Part shown: positions 1 to 11,054 of the stretch, piece after piece
Position numbering within the stretch: position 1 is the stretch's first letter
Layout of the letters: the number at the start of each line of letters is the position of its first letter
Source: Tritrichomonas musculus
Lineage: Eukaryota > Parabasalia > Tritrichomonadida > Tritrichomonadidae
Direction: 5' to 3'
NCBI GenBank assembly: GCA_039105265.1
Contig: JAPFFF010000010.1
Location: 4,216,001-4,280,000, forward strand
DNA length: 64,000 nucleotides
Made by a program: the position numbers and the translations under genes
Notes under the pieces: model-generated
Database searches by the model: none
The model's input: only the letters and a program-made list of their open reading frames with translations
What the model was told of the DNA's origin: nothing

Positions 1-1960
1 CAAAAGTTGCTGAAAAAGACGACAATTATAAAGAATCTGAAACCTCAAAGAATGTTTCAAAGCCAGAAAGTTACAAGGTTTCTAATTCACCAAAACAAAT
101 TCAACAAGAAAGCAACTACAAGAGCTCAGCTACTCAAAAGAGTGTCGTGAAAGGAGACAATTATAGAAATTCTGGCTCTCCAAAAAATGTTTCAGAAGAA
201 AACAATTACAAGAATCTCGCCAGTTCGAAGAACGTAAGGAAAGATGATTACAAAGACTCTGACACATTGAATAACGTTTTGAAAGAAGACGATTATAAGA
301 ATGACGATGGCTCAATGAATGTTTTCGAAGATGAAAACTACACAAATTCTGAGTCATTGAAGAATGTTTTGAATGACGATGATTACAAAAATTCTAATTC
401 ATTGAAGAAAGTCTTGAATGATGATAATTACAAGAACAACAGCAGTTCAAAGAATGTTTCAAAAGGCGAGAAATATAAGAATAAAGATAGCCCAATGAAT
501 GTCTTAAATGACGACGATTACAAGAATTCTAATTCATTGAAAAACGTCCAGAATGATGAAAATTACAGGAATTCTAGTGGCCCAAAGACTGTTTCAAAAG
601 GCGAGAAGTATAAGAATAAAGATAACTCAAAGAATGTCTTGAATGACGATGATTATAAAAACTCTAATTCATTAAAGAACGTCCAGAATGATGAGAATTA
701 CAAGAACACCAGCAGCTCAAAGACAGTATCAAAATGTGATAAATATAAGAATAACGATAGCTCAAAGAATGTCTTGAATGATAGAAGTTATAAGAATTCT
801 GGCAGTTCAAAAAATATTTCAAAAGGTGAAAAATATAAGAATAACGATAGCTCAAAGAATGTCTTGAATGACGATGAATATAAGAATAACGATAGCTCAA
901 AGAATGTCTTGAATGACGATGAATATAAGAATTCTAACTCATTGAAGAATGTTTTGAATGATGAATACAGGAATTCTAATAGTTCAATGAATGTCTTTAA
1001 GGATGAGGAATACAAGAACTCTAGTGGCTCAATGAATGCTTTGAAGAATGAAAATTACAGAAACTCCAGTGGCTCAATGAACGTTTTGAAGGATGAAGAA
1101 TACAGGAATTCTAATAGTCCAATGAATATTTTGAAGGATGAAAATTACAGGAATTCTAGCGGCTCGATGAATGTTTTGAATGACGATGAATACAAGAATT
1201 CAGCCATTTCGAAGAACATCCTAGATGAAGATGAGAATTATGCCAATTCCGATACAATGAAGAATGTTTTGAATAACGAAGAATACAGGGAGTCAAACCC
1301 GCCAGAGGTTGTAACAAGGGGAGTCGACTACAAGGAAGCAGGCTCACCAAGACTTGTTACCGATAAAGACAGCAAATACACAAATTCAAGCACACCAAAG
1401 CGCGTGGCCAAGCCAAACAACTACACAGAGCAAAGTTCATTGAATGTTGAAGATGACGAAAAATTTGCAGTGGATGATTACAGCGAAATGACATGCTTCA
1501 TCAGCACCAAGAACTACAAAGATAAAAGTCCATCCAAACATGTTCTTAAGGACAACAATTACAGAGACACGAATCAATCGAAACGTGTCCTTAAACAGAA
1601 CAATTACAAAGTTCTGAGCCCATCGAATCGCATTGCAAAGGACAACAATTACAAGGATTCGACTTCATCAAGACATCTCTTAAAAGACGACAATTACAAG
1701 GATTCGAGTCCATCAAGACATGTCTTAAGGGACAATGATTACAGGGATTCGAGTTTATCGAGGAGTGTATTAGAAGACAATGATTACAAAGATTCAAAAC
1801 CAACAAAGCTTGTTTTGAAACAGGGCAATTATAGAGATTTGAATCGATCGAGCCATGTTTTGAAGGACAATAATTACAGGGATTTGAGTCCAACAGGACA
1901 TGTTTCACAAGACAATGATTACAGGGACATGAGCCATTCAAATTTCAATAACATGAGTTC
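1..1960 (+). repeat. 45-bp coding tandem repeat (about 15 residues)
   Basis: Units read approximately D-D-x-Y-K-N-S-x-S-x-K-N-V-L-N, with Tyr-Lys/Arg, Ser and Lys-Asn-Val as the most constant positions. About forty imperfect copies are visible. Copies between about 360 and 960 are closest to each other (recent expansion); those after about 1500 carry a variant ending in Arg/Lys-His-Val-Leu-Lys. The array starts before the window. Confidence 0.9.
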
Positions 1961-4900
1961 ATTAGCAATTGATGAAGACGACAAGTATCTCGCAAATAAC
2001 TACAGCGACATGACTTGCTTCACTAACAAGTACAGAGACATGAGTCCTTCCAAGCGAATCCTCAGCTCGGGCAAATATGTCAATTCAAGCTCATTTAACA
2101 TCAACCCAAGCAACAAGAGCATGTTCAATAGATACAACGACATGATGTGCTTCATTGACAACAATTATTACGACTGCAAACACAGCGCTCCATCACTGCC
2201 AGAGTCGTTCACGTGCAGCTTCTCACTTTTACGAAACAACGAGTCTCCAGACTCGAGCAAATCGCTGATCAAAGAGAGCAACTTTGAGCCATTGAATACG
2301 GATGACTTGACAGCAAGTGATTTCTCATCAATGTCAACTATTGATAGAAGCATCTATTCATTCAACAATCCTAGCATCATGAATATGAGCGACTTTAACC
2401 AGATTGATTCATTTGATAATTTCTCATTGAAATTGCCGTCAAATAATGACAAACAATTCGGACAATTGTCGTTCAAATACGAGCCTTATTCATCATTCAC
2501 AAACGAGTTACTGAGACCGAGAATTGATAAAGAAATACCAGTTTCCGTTTCAAGCAATCATCTTGATGGTGCTGAAAAAGCAGACTTTTTGATACCAAAT
2601 CAAAATGTCTTGAAACAAGACAAAAACATACCAAACATGGAATTTTCATTGGATCCAAACGAATTCCGTTCCATCAGTGTTTTTGATATCATTAAAGAAA
2701 GCAACGAATCAAAGAAAATTGATCAACAACCAGCAAATCAACCATCCTTGTCATCTAATAAATGCATTATTAATGACAATGAATTCAATTTGTTGGTTGA
2801 TCAAGAACAACAATTCATGAATCCAACATCTTCATTGAGTATCAAGAAAGATTCACACTCATTGTTAAGCATGAATGACTTCAAGTGCCAGAAATCAATC
2901 ATTGAAGATCGCGGCTTCGATTTCGATATCAATGGAATTTACATTGAAGAAGAGGAAGAAGAACTGAGTGAATCGAACGATGAAGCAACTGAAATAATCA
3001 TTTCAATAATTTCAACTAAGAGAGAAAACCGTCGATTCCAATCTAATTTGCCAACAATGAATGATTCAATGTTTAATTTGAAATTCATATGCGAAGAAGG
3101 CAAGTTTATTTCAAATGTAATGAAAGATGACAACATCGTTCCAGAAGGCTCAAATTGGACTGATAAAACAACAAGTTACAAAGATAAGGAAGAAAGTTAC
3201 AAAGTATCAAATCCATTTGATAAAATCATGAATGATTCGTCATTCAAATCTGTCTCGTTCTCTTGCCCAATGAAAGTTAAATCAGTGACAAGCATTGTTC
3301 CTTGTGATAAGAAGATCAAATCTGTTCCAAATCTGACAATTAATCCTGTTATTGATGACATTCTTATCAATGAGACTGAATTCAAAGTATCGAATATTGA
3401 TGATTCACAAGATTTGGATGAAATCTTTAATTATCAGAAATCTGAATATCACATTTCATCAAATGACACTGAATTCAATTCAGTCAGTCTTTGTGTTGAT
3501 CCAACATCACTGAAAGCATTGCCTTCACTCTCTACTCTTTCGAAGGAAGCACAACGAAGTCCTTCCAAATCATCAATGAATGAAAAACAACTGAATCTTT
3601 CTGATTATTCAACGTCATCATTCATGATTTGCAGAAGCGTTTTCTTAATCAATAATGAAAATGACAACGAAGATCAACCTGACGAATCGACTGATGCTGA
3701 GACATCTGAAGAAGCCTTATTATTCAGAAATATTGAAAATGGCTTCATGCTTTCAGATCGTATTTTTGGCCCTTTAAAGTTCGAATGCCCAATGAAGCCA
3801 ATGAAAGCAGAATCATCATCATATATCGAAGAATGTAATGAAGAAGACACCAAGCTTCAAACACAAGTTAAAATGCCAACAATCATTCCAATTGATGTTG
3901 CTGATTCGATCAACTTTGACAATGAAACAAATCAAGATAAATTCACAAGTTCAACAACGACATTTTCAAATTATGGAACAAGAATGATTTCGGAAGAAAC
4001 GAAAGCAAAAATACCTCAAGTGAACTACAAAGAACTTCCATCAGTTCATGAAATAGGTAAACTTGAAGAAATCAAAAGCAAAGACATTTTATCTTCAGAT
4101 ATGACTATTATAAATAATGCTGGTTCTGAATCAATTTTTGCTAAAGACAAGAAGGTTCAGTTCATTGAAGAAGTCTTTGATGAAAACGAATTCTTGGTTT
4201 ATTCACCAATGAACACAAGCAATGTTAAATCATCGAGTTTCGTGTCAAGGATTCAAAATCCAGATAAAACAGTCTGCAGTCCTTCTTACATTGATCTTTG
4301 CAATGAAGAAAGAATTCGAACAAATGACATGATTAGTTTTTCATCAATTGCCAAGCAAACAAATGAAAGCAAATCTACATTTTTATCTTCTGTTTCTTCA
4401 TTTGTTACGAATCCTTTACTTGCACGAATTCGAACAAATGACATGAATTGCCTTTCAATATTTTCCAAGAAAACAGATGAAAACAAATCCGCACTTATAT
4501 CTTCTGCTTCATCGTTTGTTATGGATCCTTTACATGCAAGAGTTCCGCAGAATTCGATGCTTTCGGCAGACAATACTAAGAAGAATTCTGAAGAAGAAAT
4601 GAAGACAAATGAAAATGCAAGAATTCGAGCAAATGAAATGAATAGTCTTTCACCAATTTCCAAGAAAACAGATGAAAACAAATCTGTACTTATATCTTCT
4701 GTTTCATCGTTTGTTATGGATCCTTTACATGCAAGAGTTCCACATAATTCGATGCTTTCGGAAGACAATGCTAAGATGAATTCTGAAGAAGAAATGAAGA
4801 CAAATGAAAATGCAAGAATTCGAGCAAATGAAATGAATTGTTTGTCACCAATTGCCAAGAAAACAAATGAAAATAAATCAGCACTTATATTTTCTGTTTC

Positions 4901-7900
4901 ATCATTTGTTACGGATCCTTTACTTGCAAGAGTTCCACAGAATTCAATGCTTTCAATAGGCAATGTTAATGCGAATTCCGAAGAAGGATTGAAGACAAAT
5001 GAAAATGCATCAATTCTTTCATCTGATTATTTCAAGTCACTAACATCATCGTACATTGAGAACAACACATTGAAGAATAAATCTGGATTTGCAGTCAACA
5101 ATTGCACATTCACCATTTCTAAGATATCGTCAAATATATCACGTGAGACCTTCGATGAAATTGAAAGAATACCTTCAAAATCCCTTGAAGAAGGAGAAAA
5201 TGCAAGCAAAGTTGATATTATTTTCTTGAATGTTTCAGGATCTTCTTATAAGTGTCCATCTGATCCATTTTCGAACAATTTCAATTGCATTTCATCATCA
5301 CTTTTAAGCAAGTCATTGAACTTAAGCACAACATTTGATAACAACAACAATAATAAATCTACAAGTGTAGTTGAAAGTGCTATTAAAAGTGTTTCTTTTG
5401 ATAACCAAGAGTTCTTCACAATTAGTGCAATCTTCCCTGAAAAATCAACTTTCATGGAAGATGCAAATAATCAAAGTTTCGGATTACTTAATTCATCGGC
5501 AGACTTCATTGTAAATCGAGTGAATGATAGGCAACAAAGTAACGATTCAGCTACAAAGACAGTCATAAATATGTCATCTTTACTTATCTCTAATTCTAAT
5601 TATAACATATCATTGCCTCATTCTCCTGCCTTTTCACAACTCGACGAGTTTAAGCCATACGTAATACCTCGCGATCCTGATAAGGAACTCGTCAAAGGCA
5701 AAAGGAAACGACGTGATCCTAACTTTGAGAAGTTCGATGTTACAATATTTGGAAAGAATAATGCTTTCATCTCTTATGTTAATGATAATAATAAGCAAGA
5801 TGAAGACAGTAGCAGCAAAACAACGAAAATTGACAGTTCGTTCTTAAACGTGCCAAAAGGTGCTACTGCTCAAATTAAGCCACAAACAGACAACAATGAA
5901 GCCACTGAAAGTGAAGACAATGAAAAGAAATCAAAAGAAAAGGAAGAAGATATTTCTTACGATATTCTTGAGTATTCAGAACAAGAGAAATTGAATCCAT
6001 CTCAAAAGAAGAAAACAACTAAAAATGAGAAAGAAAATGAAAGCTTGTTCGAAAACGAATACAATTATGAAAGTGAAAATTCTATCGACATGCCAAATGA
6101 CAAGAATAACAATAAATTGAACCTTCTTAGTGAAGATACCGAATCTAATCACAGCAATGCTATCGATAGAAAGGTAAAGAATAACCAGACAAATCAAAAA
6201 GAATCGAACGATGAAAAACTTCCTAAAATTGAAGAAGAGGAAGAAGAAACAAGTGAACAATCACAAGTGTTCCAAGAAGATGAAGAAACAAGTGAACAAA
6301 AACAACAACAATCAACACCAGAAGAAACTGTTCAAAAGTCACCAACTTCAGAATCACCAAACAAAGAAAAGACCGAAAACGAGAGCGAAAATGACAAAGT
6401 TGCCATGTCTGATGACTGGCATTTAAGCAGCCTTTCTACCGAACCCGAGGAGAAGGAAAAGGAAAACACAGTCGATCTTCCTGAAGAAGATAAAAGTAAA
6501 CAAGAAAAGGTTGAAGATGAAAGTTCACAACATAAAGAAGATTCAGAAGAAATCGAGCCTATTAAAGAAGATAAAACTAAGCAAGAACAAGAATCAGAAA
6601 CTAAAGATGATGATCAAGAAAGCAAAACAAAGAAACTCGCTGAGCTTGAAAAAGAAAAACAAGAGGCAGAAAAGCTTGCTGAACTAAGAAAAGAGAAACA
6701 AGAAGCAGAAAATAAAGCAAAGAAGCTTGCTGAATTAGAAAAAGAGAAACAAGAAGCCGAAAATAAAGCAAAGAAGCTTGCTGAAATTGAAAAAGAGAAG
6801 CAAGAAGCAGAAAGCAAAGCAAAACGACTTGCTGAAATTGAAAAAGAGAAACAAGAAGCCGAAAATAAAGCAAAGAAGCTTGCTGAATTAGAAAAAGAGA
6901 AGCAAGAAGCAGAAAGCAAAGCAAAACGACTTGCTGAAATTGAAAAAGAGAAACAAGAAGCAGAAAATAAAGCAAAGAAGCTTGCTGAATTAGAAAAAGA
7001 GAAGCAAGAAGCAGAAAGCAAAGCAAAGCGACTTGCTGAAATTGAAAAAGAGAAGCAAAAAACGAAAGAAGAGAAGCTTGCTAAAGACGAAAAAATCAAT
7101 AAAGACAAAGATCAACGCCATAGATTGCCAATGGATAAAGAGCAAAGCGAAAACGAGGAAGCCAAAGATAGAAACCTTTCACCAGAGTCAGGAAAAGCTA
7201 CCAAAGATGAAGCCAAAGCACAAAACAAAGCATCGCCAGCTGACAAGTCCAATGATGCCAAAGCTGCAGACAAAGAGAAGGAAGACTTTCAGAGCGCTTC
7301 TTCTTCTATTCATCCGAGTGAGAAAGAAAGCGTCAAGAGTGAAAACGAGAATGAAATAGAAAGCTCAGAGAAGAGTGAAGATATCAAACCACGAAGGAGG
7401 CACAGAACACAAAAGAAGCAGCCAACAGAAGACAATGAAGAAGCCAACAAGCAGCAACAAGAAGATCAACTTTTGAATAAGAAAAATCTTCAGCAACAAG
7501 AAATTGAAAAATCCAGAGAAAACGACCAAAAAGTGTCAAATCTTTCACCAGCACAAAAAGAAGCAAAAGATCCAAATAAAGAAAGAAGTGACAACGAAAT
7601 CGGATCTCCAGATCAGAACGAAAATGATGATCTTCAGCAGCAAAGAAAGAAACGAAGATCGCGAAAGAAGCAATTCAAAGACTCAAACATCTTCAACTTT
7701 GGATCGGCTGAAAATGAGAATGAATACGAATACAACAACAGTCCACAGAAAGAAGAAGGCAACAACAAAGAAGAAGGAAACGAAGACGACAACAATCAAG
7801 AGTTTCCAAAGTTTTTGCCAACTTTGAGGCGTCCAAAGAAAAAAGTCCAAAACAATCAGGCAGAAAGCAAAGAGAGCGAAAATGGAAACTCAGAAGAAGC

Positions 7901-10853
7901 ACAGCAAACAAAGAAGAAGCGCAGATCTAGGAGGAAGCAGATCAAAGATGAAAACGCATTCGACTTAGATCAGGAAGAGAAAGGAAAAGAAAACGAGAGT
8001 GAAGACGAAGACAGCCAAAAGAACAACAATGCATCACCAAATACGAAGCAACAAAAGCTTGAACCAACTACAAAGGACAGCCAAAATATAGCAAATCTTT
8101 CACCAACATCAAAGCAACAAAAGAAAGGAGAAGGAATTGACGATGGCATTGTTAAACAGATCATTTCCAGCTCTTCAAATAAAGAAAAAGCGAATTCTGA
8201 AACAGACGAAAGTCAAAGAACAAGCGAGAACGAGAACGAGAACCAAGAAAATCGACCAAGAAGGCGACTCAAATCTCGAAGGAAGCAGAACAAAGAGCCG
8301 AACATCTTTGACTTTGATGAGAACGACAACGAAGACGAAGACAGAAACAACAACAACAAAGAAGAAGAAAACAAGAACCTTGATGACAGCTATCCAAGTA
8401 AGAGAAAGCACAACAAACCGCTGACAAAGAAGCATTTCAAGGACTCCAACATACTCAACTTTGGACCACCGCAAGCAGAAAATGACAACGAGAAAGATGA
8501 GACCGTTTTGCAGATCATTGAAATCGACAGCATCAAGAAAACCAAGGGAAACGAAACAGACCACGTCGAAATAGAGAAAGAAACAATTGACCAGACGATC
8601 ACGAGCGACACGACCAAAATCAGAAAGAAGAAGAAAGTTGTCAAAACCGTCAAAACACACAAAGAGAATCCAAATGATCAAGAAGACCAAAACGAGAATG
8701 AAAATGAGCCATCCACTTCAGATGAAGAAAGCAAGAAGGGCAAGCAAAGCAGCAGGCCAAAGAGGAAGAGGAAGCCGAAGCCACAGAAAGAAAACGAAGA
8801 AGAAAACAATCTTCAAGGCCTCATTCAGAATGTTGAAAACGATCTTCCAAACTTCTCTCTGAACCAGATAGACAATCCAGCACCAAACAAGTCGATGCCG
8901 CACGACATCTACCTGAACTTTGAACTTTTGAGGAAGACGGTGAATGACAATAATTCACCTAAACCGCCACCTTCACGTGAATTTTCAAAGACACAACCAG
9001 CACCACACATTGAAGTGCCAACAGTCCGTCACACGGAGCCAGCTCCACCTCTTCCGCTTCCGAAGATTCCGCCAAACACATCCGAGGAAGAAGAAGAGCT
9101 CGAATACGACGGTGACCACAATTTGATAACGGTTACATTGAATCCAAAGAATGTCAAATTTAACAAGAAATCGAACCAGAACAGCGAGAGCCAACAGAAC
9201 TGGCCAAACCTGAACGAGGACTACTACCAGAGGAACGGCAAAGGACATGAGAAAGGCGGCAAGAAGAAAGGCAGGAGACAGAGACTAAGAAAAGACTTGG
9301 ATGACCAAATAAACACAGAATCAAGAATCGATTCACTTCATCACTTCATCATGTCACCACTTCACAACCTCCAACTGATGTCACCAACGCGCTCTGAAAA
9401 ATTCATGAGGCAACTTTCAACCAACGAATTTCAGAGCATATCGTTGCCTCCTCTGAAAAGTGGCGAAAAAATTGACTACTCAATTTTCTTTGAGTCAATC
9501 ATCTTCCCGATCTCGATACAGAACGAGGACGTAGCCAAGATGATCAAGCCGAACATGACATTCAACGAGTGTCTTCTTTTGGCTGAGCAGTTCATTGACG
9601 ATAGACTTTTGCCGCTCAAATCGAATTCAATTGTTTTCCAGCAGCATCTTGACGATCAAGGAAACTTTTTCAGTATAACATTGAACGGTTTGATTCAAAC
9701 AAAGAACAACTTTTTCGAGCCAGTTCCAATCAACGAAGTCTCCTTCAAAATCAACGATAAGTCTAGATCAAGGTCAAAGTCCAAGGCCAAATCAAAAACG
9801 GTTAGTGTCTCTGTTAATGTTGGCAACGAGAAGTACGTAATAAGCACCAATGATCCACAACCATTGGTTTCATTGCTTGACCACCAAAGCTATGGCGTTT
9901 TGTCTGTTCTCAAAAAGTCAGAAATTGAATACGATAACAGAAATCGGGACATTTTTGGAGTCAAAATATCTAACACTTCACAACCGTCGATTCATGATGA
10001 TATTGAATCATCTGATGAAAAAAGTTTCATTCAAACTAGCGTCATCATATCACCTAACCTCCTTGTTTCAATATCCCTTCTCAATTCACCTCACTTCCCT
10101 CTCAAATTAGTGAAGAAGCTTTTCGACTCAATGATTGTCCTCAAGTACCACATCTACGTCACACGCGCACTTTTCTTGGCAGAAGCCGCAAATGTTCCTT
10201 CCCATCTAATATTTAAACGGTCATCGCGCCACTCAAGGCCACTCATGCTCATCTTCATCGCGTACGGCATCAAGTGGATCAGGAACCTCATTTCCTCCCT
10301 TGTCAAGGTGAAGGAGATTGAAATCGGAAGGTTCTTGAAGCTCGTTTTGAAAGCGCTTTCAAAACTGCCAGAAGAGTCGTTCTTCATAATCAGAACGATA
10401 GTTACTCTATCGTTCTTTACGGTTGGTAACGGAAAATCAGTTTTCAATCTGTTCTTGTCTTTCTTGTCGAGAGTCATTCGAGAGGTCGTAAAAGTGACAA
10501 AGAACGAAGAGGAAATTGATTACAATGGTGATGTGATGTCAAATTCACAAATAATTGAATCAATTCAATTACTGTTCTCAAATTTGCTGCTTCAGCTCGA
10601 AAATATGGACAAATCGTCCGACTCGTCATTCGTCATTTTGATTCCGTTCTTATCGGAAATTTTGAGTAAGACACCTGAATTGAATGAAAAGAAGAAAGCG
10701 GTTGATTTGGAGGAGGTGAAGAGTTTCATCGAAAATCATGAAAAAGAAATTGAATTCGATTTGATGAAATTTGTTGATCAGCCAAAATCAAAGAATATTC
10801 TTTCTTATTCATTCGCTTTCAATTTCCAATTCTTGTCTGAACTTGCTGATTAA
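1..10853 (+). CDS. Giant acidic low-complexity repeat protein, 5' end outside the window
   Basis: The reading frame is already open at base 3, so the first 3,600 or so codons seen here are only the 3' part of the gene. In order it shows a 15-residue Tyr-Lys-Asn-Ser array (to about 1960), a long Ser/Asn/Asp-rich stretch, three 65-residue repeats (about 4300-5000), a Glu/Lys-rich acidic region, a 17-residue charged helical repeat (about 6630-7080), four or five basic clusters each followed by an Asn-Ile-Phe-like motif (7390-8470), a proline-rich linker (about 8940-9090), a basic RS/KS patch (about 9760-9800) and a more ordered, helix-rich C-terminal part of about 500 residues. No signal peptide or membrane segment is visible in this part. 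I recognise no family. The composition suggests a scaffold or cytoskeletal protein, but that is inference. It ends in TAA, and a 200-bp AT-rich gap follows. Confidence 0.9.
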   Translation, partial: KVAEKDDNYKESETSKNVSKPESYKVSNSPKQIQQESNYKSSATQKSVVKGDNYRNSGSPKNVSEENNYKNLASSKNVRKDDYKDSDTLNNVLKEDDYKNDDGSMNVFEDENYTNSESLKNVLNDDDYKNSNSLKKVLNDDNYKNNSSSKNVSKGEKYKNKDSPMNVLNDDDYKNSNSLKNVQNDENYRNSSGPKTVSKGEKYKNKDNSKNVLNDDDYKNSNSLKNVQNDENYKNTSSSKTVSKCDKYKNNDSSKNVLNDRSYKNSGSSKNISKGEKYKNNDSSKNVLNDDEYKNNDSSKNVLNDDEYKNSNSLKNVLNDEYRNSNSSMNVFKDEEYKNSSGSMNALKNENYRNSSGSMNVLKDEEYRNSNSPMNILKDENYRNSSGSMNVLNDDEYKNSAISKNILDEDENYANSDTMKNVLNNEEYRESNPPEVVTRGVDYKEAGSPRLVTDKDSKYTNSSTPKRVAKPNNYTEQSSLNVEDDEKFAVDDYSEMTCFISTKNYKDKSPSKHVLKDNNYRDTNQSKRVLKQNNYKVLSPSNRIAKDNNYKDSTSSRHLLKDDNYKDSSPSRHVLRDNDYRDSSLSRSVLEDNDYKDSKPTKLVLKQGNYRDLNRSSHVLKDNNYRDLSPTGHVSQDNDYRDMSHSNFNNMSSLAIDEDDKYLANNYSDMTCFTNKYRDMSPSKRILSSGKYVNSSSFNINPSNKSMFNRYNDMMCFIDNNYYDCKHSAPSLPESFTCSFSLLRNNESPDSSKSLIKESNFEPLNTDDLTASDFSSMSTIDRSIYSFNNPSIMNMSDFNQIDSFDNFSLKLPSNNDKQFGQLSFKYEPYSSFTNELLRPRIDKEIPVSVSSNHLDGAEKADFLIPNQNVLKQDKNIPNMEFSLDPNEFRSISVFDIIKESNESKKIDQQPANQPSLSSNKCIINDNEFNLLVDQEQQFMNPTSSLSIKKDSHSLLSMNDFKCQKSIIEDRGFDFDINGIYIEEEEEELSESNDEATEIIISIISTKRENRRFQSNLPTMNDSMFNLKFICEEGKFISNVMKDDNIVPEGSNWTDKTTSYKDKEESYKVSNPFDKIMNDSSFKSVSFSCPMKVKSVTSIVPCDKKIKSVPNLTINPVIDDILINETEFKVSNIDDSQDLDEIFNYQKSEYHISSNDTEFNSVSLCVDPTSLKALPSLSTLSKEAQRSPSKSSMNEKQLNLSDYSTSSFMICRSVFLINNENDNEDQPDESTDAETSEEALLFRNIENGFMLSDRIFGPLKFECPMKPMKAESSSYIEECNEEDTKLQTQVKMPTIIPIDVADSINFDNETNQDKFTSSTTTFSNYGTRMISEETKAKIPQVNYKELPSVHEIGKLEEIKSKDILSSDMTIINNAGSESIFAKDKKVQFIEEVFDENEFLVYSPMNTSNVKSSSFVSRIQNPDKTVCSPSYIDLCNEERIRTNDMISFSSIAKQTNESKSTFLSSVSSFVTNPLLARIRTNDMNCLSIFSKKTDENKSALISSASSFVMDPLHARVPQNSMLSADNTKKNSEEEMKTNENARIRANEMNSLSPISKKTDENKSVLISSVSSFVMDPLHARVPHNSMLSEDNAKMNSEEEMKTNENARIRANEMNCLSPIAKKTNENKSALIFSVSSFVTDPLLARVPQNSMLSIGNVNANSEEGLKTNENASILSSDYFKSLTSSYIENNTLKNKSGFAVNNCTFTISKISSNISRETFDEIERIPSKSLEEGENASKVDIIFLNVSGSSYKCPSDPFSNNFNCISSSLLSKSLNLSTTFDNNNNNKSTSVVESAIKSVSFDNQEFFTISAIFPEKSTFMEDANNQSFGLLNSSADFIVNRVNDRQQSNDSATKTVINMSSLLISNSNYNISLPHSPAFSQLDEFKPYVIPRDPDKELVKGKRKRRDPNFEKFDVTIFGKNNAFISYVNDNNKQDEDSSSKTTKIDSSFLNVPKGATAQIKPQTDNNEATESEDNEKKSKEKEEDISYDILEYSEQEKLNPSQKKKTTKNEKENESLFENEYNYESENSIDMPNDKNNNKLNLLSEDTESNHSNAIDRKVKNNQTNQKESNDEKLPKIEEEEEETSEQSQVFQEDEETSEQKQQQSTPEETVQKSPTSESPNKEKTENESENDKVAMSDDWHLSSLSTEPEEKEKENTVDLPEEDKSKQEKVEDESSQHKEDSEEIEPIKEDKTKQEQESETKDDDQESKTKKLAELEKEKQEAEKLAELRKEKQEAENKAKKLAELEKEKQEAENKAKKLAEIEKEKQEAESKAKRLAEIEKEKQEAENKAKKLAELEKEKQEAESKAKRLAEIEKEKQEAENKAKKLAELEKEKQEAESKAKRLAEIEKEKQKTKEEKLAKDEKINKDKDQRHRLPMDKEQSENEEAKDRNLSPESGKATKDEAKAQNKASPADKSNDAKAADKEKEDFQSASSSIHPSEKESVKSENENEIESSEKSEDIKPRRRHRTQKKQPTEDNEEANKQQQEDQLLNKKNLQQQEIEKSRENDQKVSNLSPAQKEAKDPNKERSDNEIGSPDQNENDDLQQQRKKRRSRKKQFKDSNIFNFGSAENENEYEYNNSPQKEEGNNKEEGNEDDNNQEFPKFLPTLRRPKKKVQNNQAESKESENGNSEEAQQTKKKRRSRRKQIKDENAFDLDQEEKGKENESEDEDSQKNNNASPNTKQQKLEPTTKDSQNIANLSPTSKQQKKGEGIDDGIVKQIISSSSNKEKANSETDESQRTSENENENQENRPRRRLKSRRKQNKEPNIFDFDENDNEDEDRNNNNKEEENKNLDDSYPSKRKHNKPLTKKHFKDSNILNFGPPQAENDNEKDETVLQIIEIDSIKKTKGNETDHVEIEKETIDQTITSDTTKIRKKKKVVKTVKTHKENPNDQEDQNENENEPSTSDEESKKGKQSSRPKRKRKPKPQKENEEENNLQGLIQNVENDLPNFSLNQIDNPAPNKSMPHDIYLNFELLRKTVNDNNSPKPPPSREFSKTQPAPHIEVPTVRHTEPAPPLPLPKIPPNTSEEEEELEYDGDHNLITVTLNPKNVKFNKKSNQNSESQQNWPNLNEDYYQRNGKGHEKGGKKKGRRQRLRKDLDDQINTESRIDSLHHFIMSPLHNLQLMSPTRSEKFMRQLSTNEFQSISLPPLKSGEKIDYSIFFESIIFPISIQNEDVAKMIKPNMTFNECLLLAEQFIDDRLLPLKSNSIVFQQHLDDQGNFFSITLNGLIQTKNNFFEPVPINEVSFKINDKSRSRSKSKAKSKTVSVSVNVGNEKYVISTNDPQPLVSLLDHQSYGVLSVLKKSEIEYDNRNRDIFGVKISNTSQPSIHDDIESSDEKSFIQTSVIISPNLLVSISLLNSPHFPLKLVKKLFDSMIVLKYHIYVTRALFLAEAANVPSHLIFKRSSRHSRPLMLIFIAYGIKWIRNLISSLVKVKEIEIGRFLKLVLKALSKLPEESFFIIRTIVTLSFFTVGNGKSVFNLFLSFLSRVIREVVKVTKNEEEIDYNGDVMSNSQIIESIQLLFSNLLLQLENMDKSSDSSFVILIPFLSEILSKTPELNEKKKAVDLEEVKSFIENHEKEIEFDLMKFVDQPKSKNILSYSFAFNFQFLSELAD
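4300..5000 (+). repeat. 195-bp coding tandem repeat (about 65 residues), three main copies
   Basis: Copies begin at an Ala-Arg-Ile-Arg-(Ala/Thr)-Asn motif near 4426, 4619 and 4814, with a shorter leader copy near 4308. Each contains a Lys-Lys-Thr-(Asp/Asn)-Glu-Asn-Lys-Ser segment and a Ser-Ser-Phe-Val-x-Asp-Pro-Leu segment. Nucleotide identity between copies is high, so the duplication is recent. Confidence 0.85.
6630..7080 (+). repeat. 51-bp coding repeat forming a charged helix (17 residues)
   Basis: About eight copies of a unit close to KAKKLAELEKEKQEAEN. The strict alternation of Lys and Glu blocks with Leu/Ile/Ala at few positions predicts a single alpha helix or coiled coil of about 150 residues. 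AEN and AES units alternate, as do KKLAELE and KRLAEIE, which points to duplication of a two-unit block. Confidence 0.85.
7390..8470 (+). repeat. Recurrent basic cluster plus NIFxF-type linear motif
   Basis: Four copies of an Arg/Lys-rich cluster are followed by Lys-Asp-x-Asn and an aromatic core: KKRRSRKKQFKDSNIFNFG near 7650, a variant with NAFDLD near 7920, one with NIFDFD near 8270 and one with NILNFG near 8410. A related basic cluster lies near 7390. They sit about 270-350 bp apart in acidic disordered sequence, which is typical of a docking motif used several times. The partner is unknown. Confidence 0.6.
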
Positions 10854-11054
10854 CCAACTTTTCTTAATTTAAATGATGAATAAAGAAACTTCTTATTTTT
10901 TTATTTTTGTTTTTATTTTTTTCCCCTCATTTTCTTTTATATATTACATTAATTTACTGTTTTAAAGATTTCAAAATTTGAATATTCACTTTTTGAATTC
11001 TATTCAAAAAGGTAATTCAATTTATTATATGGGTGTTATCAAATTATTCTTCAA

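Noticed and set aside
1-2000. CRISPR-like array (regular ~45-bp repeats)
   Set aside because: The repeats are continuous coding sequence in a eukaryotic gene, with no unique spacers.
6601-7108. Leu/Phe-rich minus-strand frames opposite the charged helix repeat
   Set aside because: Antisense shadows of the 51-bp coding repeat.
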